From NCBI GenBank assembly GCA_030686995.1, contig CM060708.1:107284463-107348462 (forward strand): a stretch of 64,000 nucleotides of DNA, in the 5' to 3' direction. The notes below the pieces were generated by a model. The model had not been told where the DNA came from. It was given only the letters and a program-made list of their open reading frames with translations, and did not search any database. The translations under genes were made by a program, and so were the position numbers. This DNA is from Artemisia argyi (Eukaryota > Streptophyta > Magnoliopsida > Asterales > Asteraceae). Shown piece by piece: positions 14,542-25,557 of this stretch (its first letter is position 1; every line of letters starts with the position of its first letter).

Positions 14542-15071
14542 CTGTTTGTTGCCAAACACACCAAAGGATAAGCAATGGTAGTGCTGAACTGTTCATAAGA
14601 AGTTTTCTTAGGACTTAAGCAATGTAAGAGAGTATGTATGAAAAACCTCCACTGTGGGGAGAAACATCCTTTTCGAAAAGTTAGTTTATTATTGGATGTA
14701 TCATACCTCATACTAGAGATGTGTTGGAGAATTTATGGATTGGGTAAGGTAATGATACCTCCTAAATCATTCAATTGAAGAAGTCTTCTCAAGGATGATT
14801 CAGTAACAGTAATAGTTACCACATCCACTGTTGCACTTAAAGCATCAACAGGTGTATGTGTGTCTCCATCTTCAATAGTTATGACAGTAACAGTCTGCCA
14901 AAACTTTTTGATTTGAGAGACATAGATTGTGGGGTTTAAAGTTAAAACATGCCTTATGTGAGAGGTATTGAGAAAATCAACAATCTCATGAAAAACAGGT
15001 CCATCTTTGACCTCTGTTTTCTCCAAGAAAGCAACCTAATTTTGTTCATTAACAAACTCTAAAGAAGCCAT
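14535..15071 (-). pseudogene. Decayed downstream (envelope-position) ORF of a copia element (element E)
   Basis: On the minus strand a reading frame starts with ATG at 15071 (MASLEFVNEQN), is stopped by TAG at 15036-15038, and continues in the same frame. It runs through FHEIVDFLNTSHIRHVLTL and IYVSQIKKFWQTVTV. After another stop at about 14735 it continues through KGCFSPQWRFFIHTLLHCLS to about 14540. Proteins of this type follow pol in some copia elements of composite plants, in the place where Sirevirus-type elements have an extra ORF; no membrane or fusion features are visible. At least two stops and a 3' truncation make it a pseudogene. The role of the intact protein is unknown to me. Confidence 0.6.
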
Positions 15072-15454
15072 GGATTATTTTGACAAAAATATGATCATAA
15101 GAATGTTAATTGAGAGATCAACAAGCCAATTGAGATAAGAAGAATGTGTTGCTAGGGTTTAAGATTAATACGCAAGGGAGAATTATCTTAAGAAAGTAGT
15201 TATCTTTGGAAAAGAATAAGTTAAACAAATAAAAGATAATGCCCTTGAATATATCCCTAGAAATACGGTTAAAAGATTTTACTCAAACGGCAAGTTGAAA
15301 AGCTAGTTACTGACACAATAGTTGCAACGGCTAGTTCAACAGTGGTAAAATTTACATTGACAGTGGAAACTGTAAACTAGCAGTGGAAACTTTTTCACAA
15401 AAATTTCTAAGAGCAGTGGAAAAATAAAATCAATGAGTACTGCTCTTATCATAG

Positions 15455-15690
15455 TTTTTAGCAAACTACCAGCTATCAACGGATTTGATATTTCTTTACC
15501 ATGAGCCGTTTGCTATGGACTAGCCAACTCTTAATCATACAGAATATGTTTAGTTGATAACCATCTAGTTTTTGGTAAACTATCAACCGTAAATGGATTT
15601 GATGAGTCTTTACCAGTAGCCGTTTGCTCTGGACTAGTTGATTCTTATGTGGATTAGACATGGTGAATCAATAACCATTTGTTGTGTGTC
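15455..15690. repeat. Two degenerate units of a ~115-bp repeat
   Basis: Units start at about 15455 and 15570. Both carry GGATTTGAT, CTTTACCA, GCCGTTTGCT and GGACTAG in the same order. The same family recurs as about three units at 61481-61790, also in plus orientation. Here it lies between pol and the extra ORF of element E. Confidence 0.7.
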
Positions 15691-15934
15691 TTAGTTACAC
15701 ACCTCCAGAAAATCAACTTTCACCACAATTTTGCTTAGTTACTTGCAAAAGTTAGTCCAAAACCAAGAATAGGCAAACCAAAGTTAAGAATAAATCACTA
15801 ATATTACTGTTTCTATAAATATCCTGGTATAGTCAACCCCATAAAGTAAATATCTTCCAAACTTAATTTCACCCACCAATCAGAGAGTTAATAGCAATTA
15901 CTCTTTTGGGTAGAAACCTAGGGTTGACTTGGCC

Positions 15935-15942
15935 TATATAAA
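15935..15942 (+). promoter_or_regulatory. TATA box of the antisense gene
   Basis: TATATAAA in the context GGCCTATATAAACAAC lies 84 bp upstream of the ATG at 16026, at normal plant spacing. No other sense for this motif is evident on the opposite strand. Confidence 0.6.
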
Positions 15943-16025
15943 CAACACGACTCATAAATCCCATACCACAAACAACTTTCAAACCCTCAAGTAAACATCA
16001 AATAACCTCCATAAACAGCAGCACA

Positions 16026-16490
16026 ATGAGCTCCAATCCTAACATAATAGATATCTCTTCTGATTCATCATCTGATGAGTCAGAATCCTTAGGATGGACA
16101 AACTACTTTCCACCTTGTGCCACAACTTCTTCAAACAAGAAACACAAGAAGAAAGTTGTAAAGCCAATTGCTGTTGATGATCTCCAAACTTCTCCTCTTT
16201 CAAACACTTCAGAACTACCTAGTTATGCACCAAGCTTCCATTCTGATGATGAAGAGCCACTTGCTCTAGCCATGAGTCTACCAAGAGAATTGGAGAGGGC
16301 TTTTGAGAAGGCTGTGAGATCAATGAAAAAGATCCCTGTTCCTCAGAATGTTCTGCCACGCCAAAAGCCAGCCAAACATATTCTAGGCCTCCCCTGTCCA
16401 AAGAAGTGGAATGCAATGCAGGACCAAGCCAGAGGTGTTCACAAAACCATGCCTGGCTATAAAGGAAAGGGAAAAGAGGCTATGGAGTGA
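16026..16490 (+). CDS. Antisense gene within a copia element, unknown protein
   Basis: 154 aa, intact, opposite in direction to the flanking retroelement ORFs. It starts MSSNPNIIDISSDSSSDESE, an acidic Ser-rich segment. Then follow a basic KKHKKKVVKP patch resembling a nuclear localisation signal, a DDEEP acidic patch, a helix ELERAFEKAVRSMKK, and a Pro/Lys-rich tail ending KGKGKEAME. No transmembrane segment or known enzymatic motif is present. A TATA box lies 84 bp upstream, and a poly(A) signal with a TGTAAT element follows within 90 bp, so a complete transcription unit can be drawn. It sits between the pol end (16733) and the extra ORF (15071) of minus-strand element E. Function unknown; possibly nuclear by composition. 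Confidence 0.6.
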   Translation: MSSNPNIIDISSDSSSDESESLGWTNYFPPCATTSSNKKHKKKVVKPIAVDDLQTSPLSNTSELPSYAPSFHSDDEEPLALAMSLPRELERAFEKAVRSMKKIPVPQNVLPRQKPAKHILGLPCPKKWNAMQDQARGVHKTMPGYKGKGKEAME

Positions 16491-16577
16491 TAGGTTTAGG
16501 GGTTTGTTTTGTTGTCTTTTGTTGTCCTCATGTAATGCAACTCTCCAGTGTAATGAAACCTTGCTTATTAATGAAAT

Positions 16578-16583
16578 AATAAA
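16578..16583 (+). terminator. Poly(A) signal AATAAA of the antisense gene
   Basis: AATAAA lies 88 bp after the stop of the 154-aa ORF. GTAATG/TGTAAT words upstream serve as plausible far-upstream elements, and a T-rich stretch lies downstream. Confidence 0.5.
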
Positions 16584-16732
16584 GTTTCACTGTTTATTGC
16601 TTGTGAGTGTTTAACTTTGATTTCTTCATAAAGATTAGTGGACAACAAATATACAGTAATATACATACTTATACAACAAGTAGCAGTACAAAAATCCTCC
16701 CCTCAACACAAAAAGCATTTAGACATCAAGTT

Positions 16733-17345
16733 TTAAGGGTTAAGCATCACAATACCTGTTACCAAGTACTGAAACCTTCCTACATCAAGACCTTTTGTTA
16801 ATAAATCAACATAGTTGTCATCAGTATGTACTTTGACAACTTGAATTAACTTTTTCTCATAACAATCTCTTATAAAGTGATGTCTAATTTCAATATGTTT
16901 AGTTTTAGTGTGTTGCACAGGATTTTTGATTATGCAAATGGTACTGGTATTGTCAATATGAATAATGGTATTCATGAAATTGTACCCATAGTCCAATAAC
17001 TGATTTGTAGCCATAAGACTTGAGCACAACAACTTGCAGCAGCCACATACTCTGCTTCAGTTGATGAAGTTGCCACCATAGTTTGTTTCTTGCATTGCCA
17101 TGACACCAATCTACAACCCAGAAATTGACATCCTCCTGTGGTTGACTTTCTATCCAAGGTTGCACCAGCATAGTCACTATCTAAGTATGTGACCAATTCC
17201 ATAGGAGACTCTCTTGATACCATAATCCTAAATTAGGATATGCCTTAAGATATTTGAAAATCTTCTTCATAGCAATCAAATGTGATATCTTTGGAGTAAC
17301 CTGAAACCTTGCACAAGCACATACTGCAAACATGATGTCTGGTCT
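16733..17345 (-). pseudogene. Copia RT end and RNase H (element E)
   Basis: The minus strand encodes, across two frames, RPDIMFAVCACARFQ, then DSDYAGATLDRKSTTGGCQF, VSWQCKKQTMVATSSTEAEY, HIEIRHHFIRDCYEKKLIQV and the terminal FQYLVTGIVMLNP followed by a stop at 16733. This is the standard order of Ty1/copia RNase H with its conserved DSDYAG and STEAEY motifs. A frameshift near 17200 splits it. Upstream RT is lost where LINE sequence begins at about 17345. Not functional. Confidence 0.88.
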
Positions 17346-19501
17346 TAAAAAAATATAAAGCATTGGGTTTTGCAACCACAACGACCGATTTCTAGAATAA
17401 TATGTACTCCTACTCGAACACCACTCAAAAGCATTTGACACAATAATATCAAAAATACAACTCCTTTTCATCTTGATTGACCCAAAAAGATTATTATTCT
17501 GATACTTCCATATTACCCACATAGATTTTAGGATAATAGCTTCCAACACCTGTCAATCCAATCCGGGATGTCCGTAATAGATAAGAAAATCAGTTGAACC
17601 ATATCAAGCCAACGGAAGATTCTATCCCAAATTTGAGATGCAAGTTCACATCTCAGGAACACATGGTTTACATCTTCAATACAGGTTTCACACATAGGGC
17701 ATAAAAGAGAAGGTAAGTCTATCCCTTTCTGGTCTAGCTTTTCCCAAGTAGGTAACCGATCCATTCTTATCCTCATCCTAGAATATTCACCTTTATAGGC
17801 ACTAGGGTATTCCATCTAGTTGGAAGATCCCCAGAATGTAACAAAAGATTGTCTATATGAATTTGTGTACATGCCACTGAGAACTTACCCTCCTGGTCGA
17901 GCGCCCATATCCACACATCTTCATTCTCCGACCATTCAATACCCTGAAACACATAGAAGGTCAAGAAAATGATGTCCCATATGACCCCAGTATGCATATT
18001 TCTGATCCAATTCTAATTCCAATTGTCGTCACACCATCGATCCGCAATGCTACAATCTTTGATCCTTTCCACCGCAAAAACTCTCGGGAACCTCTCCTTT
18101 AGAGTCTTATCACCAACCCATACGTCTGACCAAAACCGAGTGTTTCTCCCGTTACCAATTCTTTTCCGCATGGATGCATAGTTCACTATATCTTTTTCAT
18201 GCATTTGATGTATAGCTTTTAATATAGAACTCCAAACCCCACTCCCACGCATATGAGACCCATTTGATCTAAATCCTCCATGCTGCACATACATACTTGA
18301 AATAATTATGTTCCATATCCCTCTTTTATCCATATGAAACCTCCACCGCCATTTTTGAATCAAAGCAAGGTTCAACGCTTCCAAACTCCCTATACCAAGA
18401 CCACCTTTTTCTTTTGAATTGAGAACTTGACTCCATTGAACCGATGCAATTTTCCTATCTGCATCATCACCGCCCTAAAAAATTAAGCACGTAGAGATTC
18501 CATCTTCTTATTAATAGCTTCGGGCATCTTGAACATCGACATAAAGTAAATACCGAGGCTTCCCAATACTGATTTAATAAGAGTTAGCCTACCTCCTATG
18601 GATAATAGATTGGCCTTCCATTTTGAAAGCTTTTTTTGGACTTCCTCACCATATCCTCCCAACCTGATATCCTACGCGGCTATACATGTTGCACCCAACA
18701 GGTAACCCCAGGTATGTAAATGGGAGAGAGGCAGCCAAGCAACCTGTGTTACCTTAAATTTCCTCCACCTCGTCCATAGAAACACCAGCCCCGTATATTT
18801 TGGACTTGTGAAGATTGATGCGCAAACCTGAAACAAGATAGAAACAATTAAGAATGGTTATAAGGTTAGACACATTTTCAACATCCCATTCTCCTATAAA
18901 AATTGCGTCATTGGCATAGAATAGATGTGAAATGCGAGCCTGACCGGGCCCCACCCGAATGTCATGGAAAATACCATGCTCTACCGCGTTCTCCATAGCT
19001 ACATGCAGCCCCTCCGTAGCTAGAATGAATAAAAATGGTGAAAGAGGATCCCCTTGACGAAGACCCCGTTGGAGCGGGAATTCCTTAGTCGGGCTACCAT
19101 TTACCAAAACCGGTGCCCGAGAGGAATTCAAGCATGCCCATATCCATTGAATCCATTTTTCGTTAAATCCCATCCACGCCATAATCTGTAATAAATAATC
19201 GCAACTCACTAAATCATACGCCTTATCCCAATCTACCTTAAAAAGCATGCATTTTTTCTTTTTCTTCTTATACCACTCAATCACTTCGTTTACCACCATG
19301 GGACCATCTAATATTTGATGACCATTAATAAACGCCGATTGCACCGGATGCACTAGATCATCTATATCTTTTACCATTCGATTAGCTAACAGTTTAGCAA
19401 GAATCTTGTATTGAATCCCAATCAAGCTTATTGGGCGATAGTCTTTAAAAGATACCGGACTACTAACCTATGGTATCAATGTAATGAAAGACGAGTTACA
19501 C
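17345..19501 (-). pseudogene. LINE (non-LTR) reverse transcriptase fragment
   Basis: Reading on the minus strand: FKDYRPISLIGIQYKILAKL at about 19440, then VDWDKAYDLVSCDYLL, PLQRGLRQGDPLSPFLF, and the active-site region HLFYANDAIFIG. The usual YADD is YAND here, a catalytic Asp change. The frame then breaks repeatedly. It continues with a long linker (ALIQKWRWRF, WSDVWVGDKTLKERFP) and a zinc-ribbon RVT domain (CPMCETCIEDVNHVFLRCE) and ends near WLQNP at about 17350. The 5' part (endonuclease) is missing because element A's LTR begins at 19502. No poly(A) tail is visible at the 3' edge. Inactive. Confidence 0.88.
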
Positions 19502-19899
19502 TGCAGGACCTTAGATATCACAACTTTATCACAACTATAGAAGCAAAGATGGAAAGATGGTGACTTGATGATGTCGTGTATGTGTAGAGAGAAAGAGATG
19601 AAATATGGAACTTTTATTAAAGAAAACACACACAATACATACACAATCACACACCTCAAATGAGCTTTGAGGTGTTTATATAGTTGGTTACATGAGATGC
19701 CCTAAAAGGCTTTTCCATGGGCTTGGTCTTGGGCTTGGTTTCCTTTACTTATAAAGGCTTACATTACTTAACACATGACATATTAGCTTACTAAGACCAA
19801 GGCCCATTGACTATTCTAATAACAAAAACTACGACACATTACAACGTTACAATAAATGAGAATGACCATCACTTTCTAATATAATTTTTAATGCTAACA
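19502..19899 (-). repeat. 3' LTR of element A
   Basis: In minus orientation it begins TGTTAGCATTAAA and ends GGTCCTGCA (consensus CCTACA with one change). It is 398 bp. It matches the 5' LTR remnant at 34331-34411 and, with substitutions, the plus-strand LTR at 48146-48565. On the minus strand a TATATAAAC promoter motif is at about 19673-19681. The purine tract AAGGGGGAGAT abuts its inner edge. Confidence 0.85.
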
Positions 19900-22461
19900 A
19901 TCTCCCCCTTAGGGGTGGTCATTCGAATGATGCTCCACGTGATTAGGTCTTCTTTGTTCTTTGTTGTTGACCATTGTGTGTCGTAGTAGAATAGTCATTA
20001 GTCTTTGTTCCTTCATGCTTTGTGATCTTTGATGATTGACTTTTCATCATTCTTTGTTCTTTTGTGATGTGGAGTCATCTGCCTTTCGTCACTTCTGCGT
20101 CTGTGGTGGTTGTCCGGCATTCCAACATGCTCATACGTGTTTAGTCTTTGTGATACATGCATTTGTTATTCCCGTTCTTTCACACCAATCTTTGTCACTT
20201 TACTTCTGTAGATTCTTTCACAATGCGTAGAATCTTTCTTTGAACCTTACTTTGCTTTGATCTTTGTGAGAACTTTCCTTTGACTTTGTGATGCATGTAT
20301 GAGCATGTGGAATCCTTTGCCTTGGATATGATGTATAGCTGCAGGTAAACAGTTAGCAATAAATCAACCGGTACTTACAGGTTCGAATTAGAGATTGTCA
20401 ACAGCATAGTGTGAAGACTCCTTCTAACCCTTACCAAGGCCGTTCCCAATTCGGATACTCTCGAGAGAGCTTACGAGACCTACTAAGTAGCTCAATGAAT
20501 GGGTGAGTCGCTGGGGATCACTCCACGACTGTAGACCGTTTGAAACCACCGCGAACACTAAGCGTTACCTCATAAAGAATTACCAAAGTGACCTGCTGTC
20601 AGGGCTGTTTGATGTTGACCATGGCAGGAATTTTCGTTCAATCATTGAGAAATACATAAGTAAATTCTCTCATAAATGTTCTCGGCAGATTGCTAAGATC
20701 TGCATAGGACTCTTAAGTTTACATATGGCGTCCTTAATGATGAACAACCAGTGTAGAAATATCATGTGTTCCTATGAGATCTTTTGATGAATCTCGGGGC
20801 TCTAAACTCGATAAGTGCACATTAGGTTTCCTATGCGGAGATTAGGGAGAGGTCTCCTACTTCAATATCAACCATCTCTAAGAGACAGGTCGATAGATTA
20901 CGTCGGTTCCCCGTGAGAATAAAACAAGCTCTTTTAAGAGAACTTGAGTGGTTAAGAAGGTTTAGTGCATTGCGTCACTGGGTCCATGACGTCTTTATCT
21001 TCAATACCGGTGTCACCTTAGCAACAACCAGTAGCATACGAATTGTACCCGGTGTCTGCCCTAAGGTTGAACATTTGGAGGGCTATTTCTTTTCACCCTT
21101 TTTAATAACTTTTCTTTTTAATTCTTCAACCCCTTCTTTCTCCTTTCTCATTTTCTCCTTTTTTCAATCATACCTAAGGACTTTAATTCTAATCTATTGG
21201 ATTTGTCCTTGGGTAGATCCCTCCGGCTCTGGTGGATCATAGGTCGGTTTTTCCTAACCTTAGTCACCTTATATCTTCATGACTATCCTATTGTTTCCAT
21301 AAAACCATTCATGTGAAAATCTCTCAAAGTGTTTATGATAATAAAACACATTGTTGTTACCACTTTGAGAGTTTTGCAACTTTTGAAGGACTCCCCTTTC
21401 ACATGTGCTCATGTAATTTTTAAGAAATTTGCACATGCAGGAGGAGTTTGCACTTTTTTGAATTGATCCACTTTCAGTGAACATGACCGATTCGAGACAC
21501 GCTTACATCACTAGTTAGACTAGCTTGAAACTATTACCCGTCCTGGTCAAGTCCAAAGAAAGTCTCTCGATATGGTACATTCTACTAAGACAAGTCCTAT
21601 TCGAGACACGCTTACATCACTAGTTAGACTAGCTTGAAATTATTACCCGTCCAGGACAAGTCTTTTCGATTACTAATTTTAAGCTTTGTCAATTCATTTG
21701 TACTTTCTGAGTCTAGCTCTTTTGAGATTCAGCCACAATCTTTAACCATCTTTGATCACATTTTAATCATGTCTTCTCCCCCTCAAAAATAGCATATCGT
21801 GATATTTTTGATATCAACTGATTAAGAAAAAGCTTTTTGGAGAGATAGACAGATTTCCTTTTGCATGAATTCGGAATATTTTTGTTTTTGTACTCCCCCT
21901 TAATGATAGCTCATTTTAAAATCAATTAAGGGTTTGGAGGGAGTTATCTTGAGCACTCATTTTGAGAAATCTTTTGAACAATCTTGAAAAAGTGCTCAAG
22001 AATTCTGTTTGAAAACTCTTTTTCATTTGTTTAGACTTAAACTTTTTGAAAAAGATTTCATCATTGAACGTGCGAGTCCTTGATTTGAAAATAATCAGAA
22101 GTCATCATTAGGGTCCGGGTTTCGTACTGAAGTATACGAAAGCCATTGTGAAGAAACTTTTTGAGAAACGACATGTTTTAGAAAAACATTTAAATAACTC
22201 CCGTTCAAGCATCTGTACATGTCCGTATCATTGTTGAATGACATTTCTAGAAACGTACAGAATATTGATTTATACGAGAGACATGTCGTGAGAAGAATAT
22301 TTTTGGATTTCTTGATTTTATATTGTTTTTGTATTTTTTGAAATTTTATATTTTTGTATTTTGTTTTGTTGGTTTTTCAAATTTTGTATTTTGTTTTTTT
22401 CAAAATTATTTACAGCGAAGCAATTTTGAAAACATTTTTCAAGAAGATTCGAGAAGACGTT
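19900..22461 (-). other. 3' non-coding region of element A
   Basis: It lies between the pol stop and the 3' LTR. The polypurine tract is at 19900-19915. Two copies of a roughly 63-bp direct repeat (TTCGAGACACGCTTACATC) lie at 21490-21553 and 21599-21661. Short plus-strand ORFs (for example 20503-20787 and 20913-21242) lack any family resemblance and I do not call them genes. Confidence 0.6.
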
Positions 22462-22662
22462 CTAGGTCCTCAGGAGTTAGGCTTCGCGTGCTAATTCGTC
22501 GAACTAAATAGTCAAACCGTTCTTTTGGAAGGGCTTTAGTGAGTAGATCGGCGAGTTGGTAATCAGTCTTAACGAAAAATAATTCAACAGTGCCCTCTTC
22601 TACATGTTCTTTGATGAAATGGTAGCGGACTTTGATATGCTTTGTCTTTGAGTGGTGTACAG

Positions 22663-23027
22663 TGTTGGGAATTACAAGATTTGAAGATTACAAAACCACG
22701 AGCAAGAATGAAGAAAGAAGAAATAAGAGGGACCTAAATATAAAATAGTTAGCTAGCTTGATTAGTAAGCTAGATTTTTATGTAAATCCTAGCCTCTCTA
22801 TTATATAAAGAGGGGTAGGGCGTTGGTTTTGGTATCTCTTTCATAGCTAATCTCTCCAATGAGAGTCTAGAAACGCATAGAGCGTGTGTTAGTAGTAGTA
22901 GTATTAGTAGTTTATTTTTATATTCAATAAAGAAAACCTTGAAGTAATATTGATTGTGTTCTTATTCTTATTCCGCTGTGATTATCAATATTGCTATATC
23001 CTAGATGGGCTTAAACGATCTTTAACA
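22663..23027 (+). repeat. 5' LTR of element D
   Basis: 365 bp, TG to CA. It contains a TATA-like TATATAAAGAGG (22802-22813) and an AATAAAGAAAACC poly(A)-type signal (22926-22938), which fits a U3-R-U5 layout. It is paired with 25193-25557. Confidence 0.93.
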
Positions 23028-23043
23028 ATTGGCATCAGAGCAC
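23028..23043 (+). other. Primer-binding site of element D
   Basis: ATTGGCATCAGAGCAC directly follows the LTR end. It is the initiator-Met tRNA type site with one substitution relative to TGGTATCAGAGC. Confidence 0.75.
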
Positions 23044-24608
23044 AGGGGGCTTGATATCTAGGGTTTCAAAGTTTTCATGGTTGTGTTTATGAATAAAGAG
23101 CAGTTATGAAGGAACATCAGATCTGGTAAAAGAAGCAGATTCATTGTTATTTAACAATCGACAAAGGGTTTTTCTGGTATGAAATCTCCTGCTGATTATT
23201 TATTTTATTTGTCATCTGGTACGAGTGATTTCATTGGTTAATCTTTAATCATGGGTCGGTTATACATATTCATTTATCCTCGTACGTATTTAAGATAGCA
23301 GGGATGATTGGATTGTAACTTTTTTAGTGATTGGTTATTAATGATCAATGGTTTGTGGTCATGATTATGATTGGTCAATGGTGCTGCTGTTGTTGATCTA
23401 ATTAATAGGTCGGTATATTAATGGCTTGATTATAATTGCATTAATTGATCGGTGCTGATAATTAATTAAACCTCGTACTGGTTATTGGATATTTAATTGG
23501 TCGTGGGTCTTGAAGTGATGCTACAAAAACAACAATTAATTGGTCGGTGCTTTTGGCTTGTCATTGATTATTTGTTTGTTGGTCAAATATAATATATTGT
23601 CTGCATTTATTCAAGAGAGAGTAGCAAGTTGGCATAAGGTTGATTATTTTTAAAAAGTCTGTAAAGAAGGGCTGTTCACATGGGTCGGTGGAGTTAATCT
23701 TATTGGTCCGTATGATGGTGACATGTTTACTGTTTATTCGATCACATGGGTTAGAGAAGGGTGAATCGATGGTGACGTGTTTGATACTTAAAAATAAATC
23801 TCGTACTAAAGTTTGGATCAAAGATTGTTGATTGGCTGAGATTATGGTAATCATTGATACTTAAAAAGAGTTTTTGCAAGTGGGGTCAAAGTCAGAATTG
23901 TGAAGACGAGGTACTGGTGTTGATATTGACGGGTCAATTGCAAGTGGGTCTGTTGGTTTAAACTATCACGTGGTACGAAGACTCATGGGGGATTGAATTG
24001 ATATATTATTGTACGAGGATAGTGTGACAAGATTATCCATTGACAGTTGAGGGTTGTACTATGCTGCTACGAATTGATTCTGCTGCTAGGTTACTGAATA
24101 TGCTGCTACACGATGTATTTCTACTGTTAGCATTATATTCATACTGCTGTTATGCTTATCTGTTTCTGCTGCTGATGATATTTAGTTTCTGCTGATCATA
24201 CTTGTTTCTACTGATGACTTCCGGTTTCTCCTGATTGGTTCTTACTGATGGGTTCCTGCTGATACATACGATGGTTCTTACTGACTTCTTTATGGTTCCT
24301 GCTGACTTGTTGTATATTTTTTTTCCTTTTGGTCGGTTTTGGTTCCTACTAGTCATGTGAGATTACTAATGGTTATGGAGGATGGAGTTATCAACCATCA
24401 TCATTTTGTTGAGAAGATTACTTGATGAAGACATTTGATTATTGCTTGTTTGATGTTGTAATTGATTTTCCCAAGTTTTGTGTTCTTATCATATCTTAAA
24501 GGGATCAGCAGCTTTTTAAGATAACTTGCTTGGTTTGTATGGTGACGAAGACTTGACGAATCTAGTGAAGGGGTACGATCCATTTTATTGTGCTTAATGC
24601 GTACATTT

Positions 24609-24644
24609 GCTATCACTTAAAGGAGTTACGTTGTAGTGCTCAGT
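24609..24644 (+). other. 36-bp motif shared with element C
   Basis: The segment from GCTATCACTTAAAGG to GCTCAGT recurs, 35 of 36 bases alike, in sense orientation in element C (complement of 53378-53413). Two further partial copies lie there. The LTRs of C and D are otherwise unrelated. Confidence 0.8.
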
Positions 24645-24815
24645 GTCTCATTGGCTAAGTCAATGAGGAGTTTGTCAAGAGGCCATCACGTGGATAGTGC
24701 AAGACATAAGATGCAAGGTTGGGAGATTCCATTTCTTCATCAAATCAGTTATATTTGATTTTCTTCATCAGTGATCACTCTATGGAACCTACTGGATTCA
24801 AGAGATGGCAAGTAT

Positions 24816-25192
24816 ACTTTTAAGGGGAAGCTTATTGTTAATATACTTGGCCATCCTCTTACACTTTGTGCTGGTGTGCTTACTTGTTTCTGCTGTTCGA
24901 TACTGCTACTCATTCCTGCTGCTCGTTACTGCTGCTTGCGTTATTAGTAAAAAAAAAATAGTTATTATTCTTATTAATTATTAGTTGGTTCCTGCGATGG
25001 TTAGTCTATTCTTAAGGGGAAGCTTGTTAACCATCGACATGCATCACTTAAGGGGAAGCGTTTACGAAGATGCACAAGACCCCTATTAGAAGATTACAAA
25101 AAGGGGAAGAATAGTTATGATGTGCAGCTTATTATTGGTGATGACATTGTTTCTTCATACAGATTGTTTTGTAATATCAAATAGGGGAAGAT
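24816..25192 (+). repeat. Repeated polypurine-tract-like motifs in element D
   Basis: AAGGGGAAG-type purine tracts occur at about 24821, 25015, 25047, 25099 and 25183. Only the last abuts the 3' LTR. Several are followed by TTGTTAA or similar, resembling the tract-LTR junction. Confidence 0.6.
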
Positions 25193-25557
25193 TGTTGGGA
25201 ATTACAAGATTTGAAGATTACAAAACCACGAGCAAGAATGAAGAAAGAAGAAACAAGAGGGACCTAAATATAAAATAGTTAGCTAGCTTGATTAGTAAGC
25301 TAAGTTTTTATGTAAACCCTAGCCTCTCTATTATATAAAGAGGGGTAGGGCGTTGGTTTTACTATCTCTTTCATAGCTAGTCTCTCCAATGAGAGTCTAG
25401 AAACGCATAGAGCGTGTGTTAGTAGTAGTAGTATTAGTAGTTTATTTTTATATTCAATAAAGAAAACCTTGAAGTAATATTGATTGTGTTCTTATTCTTA
25501 TTCCGCTGTGATTATCAATATTGCTATATCCTATATGGGCTTAAACGATCTTTAACA
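25193..25557 (+). repeat. 3' LTR of element D
   Basis: 365 bp. It matches 22663-23027 with about eight substitutions. The right edge TTTAACA is followed by the TSD copy tacag. Confidence 0.93.

Larger units (their letters stand above)
22663..25557 (+). mobile_element. Young non-autonomous LTR retrotransposon (element D)
   Basis: Identical-length LTRs of 365 bp (22663-23027 and 25193-25557) begin TGTTGGGAATTACAAG and end TTTAACA. They differ at about eight positions by eye. A 5-bp TSD, tacag, lies at 22658-22662 and 25558-25562. The PBS, GGCATCAGAGC, follows the left LTR and the purine tract AGGGGAAGA precedes the right one. The 2.17-kb interior has no ORF of gag or pol type, so the element depends on proteins from elsewhere. 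It interrupts the RNase H of element A and is therefore younger than A. Confidence 0.95.
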
